From positions 1-64,000 of the forward strand of contig NZ_JAGFNS010000035.1 of NCBI RefSeq assembly GCF_017592555.1: a stretch of 64,000 nucleotides of DNA, in the 5' to 3' direction. The stretch is from Actinoplanes flavus. Lineage in GTDB: Bacteria; Actinomycetota; Actinomycetes; Mycobacteriales; Micromonosporaceae. Position 1 is the first letter of the stretch; the number at the start of each line of letters is the position of its first letter. The notes below the pieces were generated by a model. It was not told the origin of the DNA. It did no database searches and saw only the letters and a program-made list of their open reading frames with translations. A program made the position numbers and the translations under genes. Of the stretch, positions 41,539-50,018 are shown in pieces.

Positions 41539-44500
41539 GCGCCGACCCGGAGCTGTGGCTCGCGCTGGCGCCGTCCTGGACGGGCGAGTCGGCGCTGGCC
41601 ACCGGTCTGCCCGCCACCGACACCGACGATGTGGACGCCTACTACCAGCGGCTCAGCGAACTGGTCGGCGCCTGGCAGCAGCAAGGCCTCGCCGAACGCA
41701 ACGGAACCCTGCGACCGGACCAGATCCGGTTCACCGAGTTCTGGCACACCACGGCACAGCGCCGGACCGCATTGGCGTCCGCGGTCGCCGCGCTGGGGCG
41801 GCCCGCGCTGGCCACCGAAGCACGCCGGATCGCCACCCGGCTCCACGACTGTGATCTCGACGTCCCGCTGGACCGGGTGATGCGGAACTGGATCGACCTG
41901 GCCATCGCCGACGCCGCGGGCCATCCCGAGCGGCGGTTCCTCGACCGGGTCCGCGAACTGTGCCGCTCCCACCACGTGTCCGAGGCTCAGGAACAGATCA
42001 CCGCGGCGGAGATCTACGAACCGGTGGCCCGGCCCGCCTTCCACGAGGCGGTGGAAGCGGCCCGGCGGCTGGTGCGCCTGACCCACCGGCGGGCCCACGA
42101 CCGGCACTCGCTGCGCGAGTACCAGCCACGCTCGGCGTGGACCGCCGAGCTGCGCACCCTGCTCAACGGCGACGGCCGAGAGTGGGCGATGCATCTGATC
42201 GGTACGGGTGGGACCGGCAAGACCTCCTTCGTCCGGTACGTCGCGTCCGGAGAGTTCGCCGAACACAGCGGCCTGCCGCCGATCACCGTCGGGCGGGTCG
42301 ACTTCGACCTGCTCAGCCCGGAGTACCCGGCCCGGCGGCCGGCCCACCTGCTGACCGAGTTTGCGCACGAGCTGGCCTCCGAGGTCCGCACCGGCCCCGC
42401 CGAGGAGGCCCGGGCCACCTTCTACCGGCTGGCCTACGCGGCGGACGAGGCCACCGGACCGGCCCGGGCGGCCGCCACCGCCGACGCGCTGAGAGCGTTC
42501 GTCCGGTTCCTGACCGAACTGCCCGGCCGGATCCTGCTCATCCTCGACACCTGCGAGGAACTCTCCCGCGCCGATCCGGCCGGCACGCCGGACGCGGCCG
42601 TGGCGGCGACCTTCGAGGTGCTGGCGGCCGTGCATCAGGGCCTGCCCAGCGTGCGCGTGCTGCTCTGCGGCCGCCGTCCGATGGACCCCGGCCCCGGCGT
42701 GGCCCTGCGGCGGGTCCCGGCGCGAGGATTCACCGAGGAGGAGGCGAAACGGTATCTGACCCGGCCCGACGACGGCGTGGTCATGCCGGAGTCCCTGGTG
42801 GAGGCGATCCTGACGCTCTCGCCGGAGCGCGCCGAACCACCCGACCAGGCCGCCCGCCGGTTCAGCCCGTTCGACGTGCGGCTCTACCGCCAGTGGTGGG
42901 CGTCGGAGAAGGACATCACCGCCGAACAGCTGGGCAGATCGGGGCGGTCGGCCTACGTCCAGGAGCGCATCGTCGGCCGGCTGACCGAACCCTGGTCGAA
43001 ATCCGCCCTGCCGGCCGTCGCCCTGCTCGGCACCTTCGACGGCTGGACGCTGGAGTCGGTGATCCGGGACCGCAGCGACATCGAGGCGGTGATCGCCGAG
43101 TTCGCCCGGCAGGACTGGATCGACACCCGCACCGACCCGGCCGGTGAGGGCCAGGTCCTGGAAGTGCACGCCTCGATGCGGCCGCTGCTGCTGGTCTGGG
43201 CGCACGGCCTGGCCCATGAGAAGGTCGCCACCGTCCGGCGCAGCCTCGCCGCGGCGCTCGGCGAACAGTTGCGGTCCCGTCCACTGGACCAGCTCAGCGT
43301 CGCCAACGTGGTGTCCGCGCTCCGGCTGGCCGCACCGGTCCCCGCCGCGCAACTGTGGGAACTGCTCGAAGCACGGATGGGCACGCCGGGCGACTGGGCC
43401 TGGATGAGCCGGCTCTGCCCCCGGGTGCTGGGCGCTCTCGCCGAGGCGCGGATCCCGGCGGGACAGCGCCAGGAAAAGGCGCCCGAGGGCACCTCCCCTC
43501 CCGGTGACCTGCTCATCGCCGCGGTCCGCGCCACCGCCGTGGCGGTGGCGGTGCGCTCCGGCGCCGACTTCGACCGCGCCGCCGAGTGGCGGGCCGTGCT
43601 GCGGCTGATCGACGGCCGTAACGGCGCCACCGCCGAGCGACTGCGGCTGCGGGCGCGACTCGGCATCCTGGCCGCCACCGCCCGAGAGGCCATGTCCGAT
43701 CCGGGCGCCGTCGCGGCCACCGCCGCCCTGATCCGCGACGCCACCGAACACGAGCGCCTGGCCGGCGCCGTCGTCGCCGCTGTCGAGGCCGTCGCCGAGA
43801 CGACGGCGCCCGGGCCCGACCTGGAACCGATCGCGACGGCCGTCCACGACTGGCTGGCCAACAGCGATCCGGTGACGAGCATCTGTGTGCGGCTGGCCGT
43901 GCACCGCCTCATCCCGGGTGGGTTCGAGGACCCCATGCTCATCCGCGACCTGGACCGGGCCGCCCGGGACGCTCCGGTCGGCGTCGACCCGTGGCCGGAC
44001 TGGATCGCCCCGCCCAGCGTCCTGATCCGGCTCGACCTGCACCTGGCGGCACGCGCATATCTGACCGGCGAGCCGCTGCGGAAACTGCCGTTGCAACAGT
44101 GGGAACGCGACGCCGAGGCCCGGTCGGCCACCCTGGACAGTGATCGGCTGCTCTCGGTCTGCCTGCACCTGCGACTCGGCCACGGAACGGTGGCTCGCGA
44201 CCACCTGGACAGCCTCCTGCCGCTCGCCGGGCCGGCCGACCGGACCGCGCACCGGCTGCGGGTACACCGGCTCATCCCACCGCTGTTCCAGAGCCTCAGC
44301 TACGCCTACCTGGTGCTGGGCGACATCGCGACGGCCCAGCGGATGCTCGACGATGAACTGCGACGGGCACGCGAGCAGGGCGACCGGGAGACCGCCCGGT
44401 CCGCCGCCGACGGGCTGCTGTGGCTGGGCCGCCGGATGCGCCGAACCCTCCGCGCCGACCTTCCCGAAGCCGCCGAACCGCATCTGGCCGGCCGTGAGTG

Positions 44501-46475
44501 GGTGTCCCGTGCGCTGACCGACGGGACGCCGCCGCCCGCGCAGGTGTGCGCCTCGGCGGCACACTGGCACCGCCGCTGGCAGGCGCTCAGCGTCGACCCG
44601 CACACCGCGACGGTCACCCTGCCACCGTTGCCGGAGCAGCTCGGACCCGTCGATCACGGACTGCGCAAGCTGCTCGTCGCCGACCTGCGGGAGGCTGCGG
44701 CGGCCGGCGCGGGCGCCGCCGCGGAACAGATGCTGGCCAGGGTACGGGAGCTGCCCACCGCCGAGCGGGTAGACCCCGCGGCCGGGCCGCCGATAGACGC
44801 CGTACACCTGGCGCTCGCCGAAGCCGGCCCGGCCGACCTGGGCTCGTTCCACGACACCGACACAGCACACCCGCCGCTCTTTCTCGCCGTGGCGGCGCTC
44901 GAACTCGGCGAACAGCGGGCACTGCGGGATCCGGCCGGGGCGAAACCGCTGCTCGCACTGGCCGCCGCGCTGAGCGAGTCGCGGAGTCCGGTGCTCGGTT
45001 TCCAGGCGACGACCCTGGCGGCGCTGGCCCACGTGCACGCGGGCGCCGGGCAGAGCGACCTCACCACCCGCTCGCTGGTGCTCGGGCTGAACACCGCCTA
45101 CACCCGGATGCGGGAGCACCTCGGCGGCACGCTGCCCGAGTGGGCCGCGCTGACCGGCGCGCCGCTGAAACCGGACGACCCCTGGGCCGGCTGGCTGGCC
45201 CGGGTGCGGGTGGCGATCACCGCGCTGGCGGGCCGGTCCGACCCGGAGCCACCGGCCGAGATCGCCCCTGAGCCACCGGCCGAGATCGCCCCTGAGCCAC
45301 CGGCCGAGATCGCCCCTGAGCCACCGGCCGAGATCGCCCTGGAGCCACGGGCTGAGACCGGCCTGGAGCCACGGGCCGAGACCGGCCTGGAGCCACGGGC
45401 CGAGACCGGCCTGGAGCCACGGGCCGAGACCGGCCCGGAGCCACGGGCCGAGATCGCCCCTGAGCCACGGGCCGAGACCGCCCTGGAGCCACGGGCTGAG
45501 ACCGGCCCGGAGCCACCGGCCGAGACCGCCCCGGGACCACGGTCGGTGGAGCTGCATCCCACCCGGTTCGGCGCGGCCGACCAGGCCATCCCGAAACGCG
45601 ATGCGGTGAAAGCCGTCGTTCCCCGCCTGGACGCGCCGTCCCGGCTGCGGTTGTCCCTGGTCGCCATGCAGGCACGGTGGCGCCGGATCCCGCAGCTCAC
45701 CGTGCAGGTGCTGCCGCGGCCCCGCAAGCTCCTGCTGACCACCGGACGGGAACCATGGCGCGGCCCCGCCGATCCGACCGGCTGGTCCGTCGCCGGCATG
45801 AGCCCGTTCGGCGCGGTGCGCATGGGCGCGGGCGACTCGGTGCCGGACCTGTCGGCGTCGATGGGCGCGGTGACCGGGGAGAATCTGCCCCGGCTGTGGC
45901 GCCTGGTGCTGCCGCTCGGCGACCAGGTGCGCTTCTGGGAGGCCGAGATCACCGAACGGCTCGGCATGCCCGACGGATCCGCGATGCCGCGTTGGTACCG
46001 GGAGTGGGCCACGGTCCGGACCGCACCCCACTCCGGGAACGGCCAGGGCGGCCCCTCGGTTTACGTCCTCGAGGGCCGGGTCGGCCGCGACCGGTCGGAG
46101 TTCCAGTTCCTGGACCGGGCGTCGGAGCGGGTGATGACCCCGGCCGACATGGCCCGGCTGGACGCCGCCGCCATCGTCCTGCGGACCGCACCGGCCGGCG
46201 GTGGTGACCCCGGTGGGGTCCGGGACATCGACGCGCTGCGCCTTGCCGTGCGGTGCATGGCCGCCGGTGTCCGCAACCTGCTGTTGCTGCCCCGGCTGTC
46301 GCCGTCGGCCGCCGCCCGGGTCGGGGAACTGGCCGCCGAACTGAACACCCGGGCAGGCCCTCCGCACGCCAAGGACCTGATGGCGCTCGCCGACAGCGCC
46401 CGAGACAGAGCCGAACCGAATAGGGGACACGTCGTCCTGTTTCTGGGAGGAAAGCCTGATGACCGCATTGGATAA
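41535..46475 (+). CDS. Giant P-loop STAND-type protein with octapeptide repeats and pseudo-CHAT C-terminus
   Basis: A 1,646-residue protein. Residues 1-200 are helical. A P-loop (GTGGTGKTSFVRYV) lies near 221-234 and Walker B (RILLILDTCEE) near 333, with an intact ATPase core. Residues about 450-1230 are helical repeats. Residues 1238-1333 are 12 copies of an EPPAEIAP/EPRAETGL octapeptide, a likely flexible spacer. The last 300 residues resemble the second half of a CHAT fold (ADMARLDAAAIVLRTAP, then LRLAVRCMAAGVRNLLLLPRL), but the His and Cys positions are lost. Start GTG overlaps the CHAT stop (GTGA). The next gene starts inside its 3' end. Confidence 0.75.
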   Translation: MSADPELWLALAPSWTGESALATGLPATDTDDVDAYYQRLSELVGAWQQQGLAERNGTLRPDQIRFTEFWHTTAQRRTALASAVAALGRPALATEARRIATRLHDCDLDVPLDRVMRNWIDLAIADAAGHPERRFLDRVRELCRSHHVSEAQEQITAAEIYEPVARPAFHEAVEAARRLVRLTHRRAHDRHSLREYQPRSAWTAELRTLLNGDGREWAMHLIGTGGTGKTSFVRYVASGEFAEHSGLPPITVGRVDFDLLSPEYPARRPAHLLTEFAHELASEVRTGPAEEARATFYRLAYAADEATGPARAAATADALRAFVRFLTELPGRILLILDTCEELSRADPAGTPDAAVAATFEVLAAVHQGLPSVRVLLCGRRPMDPGPGVALRRVPARGFTEEEAKRYLTRPDDGVVMPESLVEAILTLSPERAEPPDQAARRFSPFDVRLYRQWWASEKDITAEQLGRSGRSAYVQERIVGRLTEPWSKSALPAVALLGTFDGWTLESVIRDRSDIEAVIAEFARQDWIDTRTDPAGEGQVLEVHASMRPLLLVWAHGLAHEKVATVRRSLAAALGEQLRSRPLDQLSVANVVSALRLAAPVPAAQLWELLEARMGTPGDWAWMSRLCPRVLGALAEARIPAGQRQEKAPEGTSPPGDLLIAAVRATAVAVAVRSGADFDRAAEWRAVLRLIDGRNGATAERLRLRARLGILAATAREAMSDPGAVAATAALIRDATEHERLAGAVVAAVEAVAETTAPGPDLEPIATAVHDWLANSDPVTSICVRLAVHRLIPGGFEDPMLIRDLDRAARDAPVGVDPWPDWIAPPSVLIRLDLHLAARAYLTGEPLRKLPLQQWERDAEARSATLDSDRLLSVCLHLRLGHGTVARDHLDSLLPLAGPADRTAHRLRVHRLIPPLFQSLSYAYLVLGDIATAQRMLDDELRRAREQGDRETARSAADGLLWLGRRMRRTLRADLPEAAEPHLAGREWVSRALTDGTPPPAQVCASAAHWHRRWQALSVDPHTATVTLPPLPEQLGPVDHGLRKLLVADLREAAAAGAGAAAEQMLARVRELPTAERVDPAAGPPIDAVHLALAEAGPADLGSFHDTDTAHPPLFLAVAALELGEQRALRDPAGAKPLLALAAALSESRSPVLGFQATTLAALAHVHAGAGQSDLTTRSLVLGLNTAYTRMREHLGGTLPEWAALTGAPLKPDDPWAGWLARVRVAITALAGRSDPEPPAEIAPEPPAEIAPEPPAEIAPEPPAEIALEPRAETGLEPRAETGLEPRAETGLEPRAETGPEPRAEIAPEPRAETALEPRAETGPEPPAETAPGPRSVELHPTRFGAADQAIPKRDAVKAVVPRLDAPSRLRLSLVAMQARWRRIPQLTVQVLPRPRKLLLTTGREPWRGPADPTGWSVAGMSPFGAVRMGAGDSVPDLSASMGAVTGENLPRLWRLVLPLGDQVRFWEAEITERLGMPDGSAMPRWYREWATVRTAPHSGNGQGGPSVYVLEGRVGRDRSEFQFLDRASERVMTPADMARLDAAAIVLRTAPAGGGDPGGVRDIDALRLAVRCMAAGVRNLLLLPRLSPSAAARVGELAAELNTRAGPPHAKDLMALADSARDRAEPNRGHVVLFLGGKPDDRIG
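45246..45533 (+). repeat. 12 tandem 24-bp repeats inside the P-loop gene
   Basis: Twelve in-frame 24-bp units encode EPxAExxx octapeptides: four EPPAEIA type, seven EPRAE type and a final EPPAETAP. Nucleotide identity between neighbouring units is high, so copy number probably changes by slippage without breaking the frame. Confidence 0.95.
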
Positions 46476-47481
46476 CCTGCGAGCCCGGGCCCGCCATTGG
46501 TGGAGCCGCGACGCCGAGCACCTCGTCTATCACTTCCTGCCGACCGCCGGTGCCGCGCCGGTGCCGCGTGACAGTTATCTGCGACTGTGGGTCGGCGACC
46601 TGTTCGTCGCCGAGGCCCGCCGGTACGGCGCGGACGTGCTGCCGGCATTGCGCGCCACGGTGGCCATGACGCAGCCCGACGGGCTTCGCGGCGTCCGGTC
46701 CACGGTGTGGCAAGCCGAACCCGGGCAAGAGGCGCAGGGTGTCCGGTCCGGCGCGCTGACCGGCTGGTTTCCCTACAGTGGCGGGACCGTGTCGGTGCAG
46801 GCCTGCCTCTACGCGATCAAGGCGAACGACTCGCTGCGCCTCGCGATGGACGTCATCGGGGCCCTCACCTCCGCCGTCGTCCCGTCTCTGGCCACGGTGG
46901 CCGGGCTCGGTGAACAACTCGCCAAGGGCATCGACCGGGTCGAGGCGGCGATCGAGGACGCCGGCTCCGGCCCGGTGCTCGTCCTGGACAAGGACTACGC
47001 GGTGGGCAGCTCCACCGGCGCGCTGCACCCCGGGCACATCGTGGTGATCAACACGCCGGCCCGCTCCTTCGACGTCGGCGGGCTGGCTCTCACCGACGGC
47101 CGGCTGACCCACGAGGGTGCTCCACTGGACGGTCTCGACTACCTCCTCATCGAGATCCAGGCCACCGCGAACCGCGACGACTGGGCCTTTCCCCGCCTGG
47201 ACGAGTTGTTCCAGAAAGCCAAGGAGGCCGCCGTCCGGCGGGAGACCCCGACCCTGGAACGCCTCCGAGCGGAACTGCTCGTCCTGGTCTACACCTGCGC
47301 CGACCTGACCAGCACTGACCAGAGGCGTGTCGCCGCCCAGCTGAAGGAGGAACTGGAGGAGGTGGGCCGTGGCGTTTCCGCTCGTGACACCGTCACGTCC
47401 ATCGGCCGGATGGTCGCCGAACGCGGTCTGCCGAACGCCCGTCAGGTGGCCCATCTGACTCTCTCCGATCTGCTGCGCTGA
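46459..47481 (+). CDS. Conserved-looking protein of unknown family, last gene of the CHAT operon
   Basis: A 340-residue protein beginning 17 bp inside the P-loop gene, with a GGGAGGA ribosome-binding site. It has no signal peptide. Residues 110-170 contain a moderately hydrophobic stretch (LRLAMDVIGALTSAVVPSLATVAGLGEQLAKGIDRVE) that could be amphipathic or membrane-active. The region 175-235 is beta-rich (GPVLVLDKDYAVGSSTG, then HIVVINTPARSFDVGGL), followed by a helical C-terminus. No motif I recognise. As the last gene of a protease/ATPase operon it could be the substrate, a toxin-like effector or a regulator; none is shown. The stop is 6 bp from the convergent AKR gene. Confidence 0.6.
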   Translation: MTALDNLRARARHWWSRDAEHLVYHFLPTAGAAPVPRDSYLRLWVGDLFVAEARRYGADVLPALRATVAMTQPDGLRGVRSTVWQAEPGQEAQGVRSGALTGWFPYSGGTVSVQACLYAIKANDSLRLAMDVIGALTSAVVPSLATVAGLGEQLAKGIDRVEAAIEDAGSGPVLVLDKDYAVGSSTGALHPGHIVVINTPARSFDVGGLALTDGRLTHEGAPLDGLDYLLIEIQATANRDDWAFPRLDELFQKAKEAAVRRETPTLERLRAELLVLVYTCADLTSTDQRRVAAQLKEELEEVGRGVSARDTVTSIGRMVAERGLPNARQVAHLTLSDLLR

Positions 47482-47487
47482 CCGCTG

Positions 47488-48453
47488 TCAGCTGTCGGTG
47501 CCCAGGTTGGACATGAACGCCGCCGGGTAGCGGTCGCCGCGGGCCGCGCCCACCGGCGCCGCCTTCTCGATCTCGGCGAGATCCGCGGCGTCCAGCCTCA
47601 CCTCCAGCGCCGCCAGGGCCTCGGACAACCGCTCCCGGCTGCGGGCGCCGACCAGCGGAAGGATGTCGGTGCCCTGCGCGGCCACCCAGGCGATGGCCAG
47701 CTGTGCCACGGTGCAGCCCTTGGCGTCGGCGACCCGCCGCAGATCCTCGACGAGAGCCAGGTTGTGCTGCACGTTGCCGTCAGCGAACCGGGGGCTCATG
47801 CCGCGCATGTCGCCGGGCGCCGTCGGCTGCCCGGCACGCCAGCGGCCGGAGAGCAGCCCGCGGCCGAGCACCCCATACGCCGTCATCGCGATGCCCAGCT
47901 CCCGCAACGTCGGCAGGATCTCCGCCTCCACGGCCCGGGACAACAGCGAGAACTCGATCTGCAGATCGGCGATCGGATGCACGGCGTGCGCCCGCCGAAC
48001 CGTCTCCGCGGTCACCTCGGAGAGCCCGATCTCACGGACGTGGCCGGCATCGACCATCTCCTTGATCGCGCCGACCGTCTCCTCGATCGGCACCGCCGGG
48101 TCGAGCCGGGCCGGCCGGTAGACGTCGATGTGGTCGACGCCCAGCCGGGTCAGTGAATACGCCAGGAAGTTGCGCACCGCCTCCGGCCGCCCGTCCATCC
48201 CACCGAACACCCGCCCCGGCCCCCGCAACTGACCGAACTTGACGCTGAGCCGATAACTCTCCCGTGGACGGCCGCGCAGCGCCTCGGCCAGCAGCAGCTC
48301 GTTGTGGCCCATGCCGTAGAAGTCGCCGGTGTCGATCACGATCACGCCGGCGTCCAGCGCGGCATGCACCGTGGCGATGGACTCGCCGCGGTCGGCCGGC
48401 CCATACACCTCCGACATGCCCATCGTGCCCAGTCCCAGAGCCGGTGTCCGCAT
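47488..48453 (-). CDS. Aldo/keto reductase
   Basis: A 321-residue (alpha/beta)8 oxidoreductase. GTMGMSEVYGP opens the fold, DTGDFYGMGHNE holds the catalytic Asp and Tyr, and SVKFGQLRG the catalytic Lys. The usual active-site His position reads VYRPARLDP instead of Y-x-x-H-R-x-D, a variant I have seen in this actinobacterial subgroup. The C-terminal NADPH-binding LPLVGARSRERLSEALAAL is present. Divergent from an XRE-type regulator across a 119-bp region with a strong palindrome; probably regulated by it. Confidence 0.88.
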   Translation of the reverse strand: MRTPALGLGTMGMSEVYGPADRGESIATVHAALDAGVIVIDTGDFYGMGHNELLLAEALRGRPRESYRLSVKFGQLRGPGRVFGGMDGRPEAVRNFLAYSLTRLGVDHIDVYRPARLDPAVPIEETVGAIKEMVDAGHVREIGLSEVTAETVRRAHAVHPIADLQIEFSLLSRAVEAEILPTLRELGIAMTAYGVLGRGLLSGRWRAGQPTAPGDMRGMSPRFADGNVQHNLALVEDLRRVADAKGCTVAQLAIAWVAAQGTDILPLVGARSRERLSEALAALEVRLDAADLAEIEKAAPVGAARGDRYPAAFMSNLGTDS

Positions 48454-48516
48454 CGTGGTGCCTCTCGTTCGTCGGTGTGCCCTCCACGGTGCGGGGTGGG
48501 CCGTTGCCGGAAAAGC

Positions 48517-48544
48517 GGAGCGCTGATCCTGGGACAAGCGCTCC
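48517..48544. promoter_or_regulatory. Spaced palindrome in the AKR/XRE intergenic region
   Basis: Perfect 8-bp arms GGAGCGCT (48517-48524) and AGCGCTCC (48537-48544) are centred 20 bp apart, about two helical turns, which suits a dimeric HTH regulator. The element lies 28 bp upstream of the XRE start. Confidence 0.5.
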
Positions 48545-48572
48545 CTGGCTACGTGCAAATGCGGAGAGCAGC

Positions 48573-49427
48573 ATGGACGTCATGCAACGTGAGCAACTCG
48601 CCGACTTTCTGCGCCGCCGCCGCGCGGCGATCCGCCCCACCGAAGTGGGCCTGGCCGACAGCGGCATCCGCCGGACCGTCGGGCTGCGCCGCGAGGAGGT
48701 GGCGATGCTCGCCGGGATGTCCGTCGACTACCTCGTGCGCCTGGAGCAGCGCCGCAGCAGTCAGCCGTCGGTCCAGCTGCTGGCCGCACTGGCCCGGGCG
48801 CTGCGCCTGTCCGACGACGAGCGCGACCATCTGTTCTACCTGGCCGGGCATCAGCCACCGCCGGCCACCGGGGTGGCCCGCCTGGCGCGGGCTGGGCTGC
48901 TGCGCGTGCTCGACCTTCTCGATGACACCCCGGCGCTGGTGATGTCCGACCTGGGGGAGGTGCTCGCGCAGAACCGGGCGGGCCTGCTGGTCGCCGGTGA
49001 CCATCGTGGTCGCACCGGTGACCGCCGCTATCTGGTCTATCGCTGGTTCACCGAGCCCGCGACGCGCGCCGCCCATCCACCCGAGGAGCACGGTCAGCAG
49101 GCCCGGCAGTTGGTGGCCGATCTGCGTGCGACGGCCGGGCGTCGGTCCGGGGACGAGGAGGTGACCGGGCTGATCGAGCGGTTGGCGGCGGTGTCCGACG
49201 AGTTCCGTTACCGGTGGGCCGAGCATGAGGTGGCGGTGCGCCGCGCGGATCGTAAGACGTTGCTCCATCCACAGGTGGGCCGGCTGCGGATGGACTGCGA
49301 GACGCTGATGACCCCCGACCAGGGGCAGATGCTGCTCGTGTTCACCCCGGCCGACGACGAGACCCGCGAGCGGCTCGCTCTGCTGATGGTCGTCGGTGTG
49401 CAGGAGTTCGCTGACCCGGCTGGGTGA
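48573..49427 (+). CDS. XRE-family HTH regulator with MmyB-like ligand domain
   Basis: A 284-residue regulator. An N-terminal Cro/C1-type HTH has the pattern typical of this family (LADFLRRRRAAIRPTEVGLA, then GLRREEVAMLAGMSVDYLVRLEQRR). The C-terminal MmyB-like PAS-type domain runs from about residue 105 (PALVMSDLGEVLAQN) to the end (QMLLVFTPADDETRERL). It normally controls a divergent oxidoreductase; here the AKR. The ATG at 48573 has a GGAGAGCAGC ribosome-binding region. Upstream frame extension is non-coding. Confidence 0.88.
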   Translation: MDVMQREQLADFLRRRRAAIRPTEVGLADSGIRRTVGLRREEVAMLAGMSVDYLVRLEQRRSSQPSVQLLAALARALRLSDDERDHLFYLAGHQPPPATGVARLARAGLLRVLDLLDDTPALVMSDLGEVLAQNRAGLLVAGDHRGRTGDRRYLVYRWFTEPATRAAHPPEEHGQQARQLVADLRATAGRRSGDEEVTGLIERLAAVSDEFRYRWAEHEVAVRRADRKTLLHPQVGRLRMDCETLMTPDQGQMLLVFTPADDETRERLALLMVVGVQEFADPAG

Positions 49428-49486
49428 GCCGGCGATCCGGAGCGGGCGGAGAAGCGCGCGCCGCCGATCGGGAACAAGCCTCGCCG

Positions 49487-49646
49487 GTTGGGAGGTGGCT
49501 TGGTTGGGCTGGGCGTGAGGGTTGCGGTTGGGAGGTGGCGTGGTTGGGCTGGGGGTGAAGGCTGCGGTTGGGAGGTGGCGTGGTTGGGCTGGAGGTGAGG
49601 GCTGCGGTTGGGAGGCGGCTTGGTTGGGCCGGGGGTGAGGGTTGCG
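49487..49646 (+). repeat. Four tandem 40-bp G-rich repeats
   Basis: Copies begin at 49487, 49527, 49567 and 49607, each opening with GTTGGGAGG and ending GGTTGCG or GGCTGCG. They fill the first part of the 746-bp gap between the XRE and NmrA-like genes. The + strand is rich in GGTTGGG runs, so G-quadruplex formation is possible. Both strands have open frames here, but they are built from the repeats and are not accepted as genes. Confidence 0.9.
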
Positions 49647-49726
49647 GTTGGAAGGTGGCTCGGTTGGAAGGTGGCTCGGTTGGAAGGTGGCTCGGTTGGA
49701 AGGTGGCTCGGTTGGAAGGTGGCTCG
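49647..49726 (+). repeat. Five tandem 16-bp repeats
   Basis: Five perfect copies of GTTGGAAGGTGGCTCG follow directly on the 40-bp array. The 16-mer matches the first 16 bp of the 40-mer with small changes, so one array probably arose from the other. Looser G-rich variants continue to about 49860. Confidence 0.95.
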
Positions 49727-49964
49727 GTTGGACGGGGGTGAGGTTTGCGGGTGGGAGGTGGTCTGGCAGGGCGGGGACGAGGTTGTTGGGTGGGAGGCGG
49801 CTTTGCCGGGACGGGGAGGTTCGGCGAGTAGGGAGGTGGTTTTGGGCGGACGAAGGAGGAGCCTTGTCAGGGTGGGAGGTGGGGGCTACCGAGAGGCGGG
49901 GAAGCGCTGTCTGGGGACCTTCGTGGATTGGGTGGCATGCTGCCTGTCCGCAACCACCACACCG

Positions 49965-50018
49965 GGCGATCTTGGACGCCTTGCCGCCGGGAGCGGTGGT
50001 GACGCGTCCAAGATCGCC
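49965..50018. repeat. Inverted repeat with GATCTTGGACG arms
   Basis: Perfect 15-bp arms GGCGATCTTGGACGC (49965-49979) and GCGTCCAAGATCGCC (50004-50018) enclose a 24-nt loop. A related but looser element (CGATCTTG at 50072-50079 with CAAGATCG at 50114-50121) follows 54 bp on. Together they look like a dispersed intergenic palindrome family. No coding region is supported in 49428-50173. Confidence 0.6.

Noticed and set aside
45098-46012. Minus-strand frame with repeated ARGSRPVS-like sequence
   Set aside because: It is the reverse reading of the 24-bp repeats inside the P-loop gene.
41421-46430. Very long open frame (about 1,670 codons) on the strand opposite the P-loop gene
   Set aside because: It is antisense to a gene with clear motifs and start coupling; such frames are common in GC-rich DNA. 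Its composition shows Gly, Arg, Pro and Gln bias and no domain.
49487-49726. Possible CRISPR array
   Set aside because: Repeats abut directly with no unique spacers and no cas genes are present.
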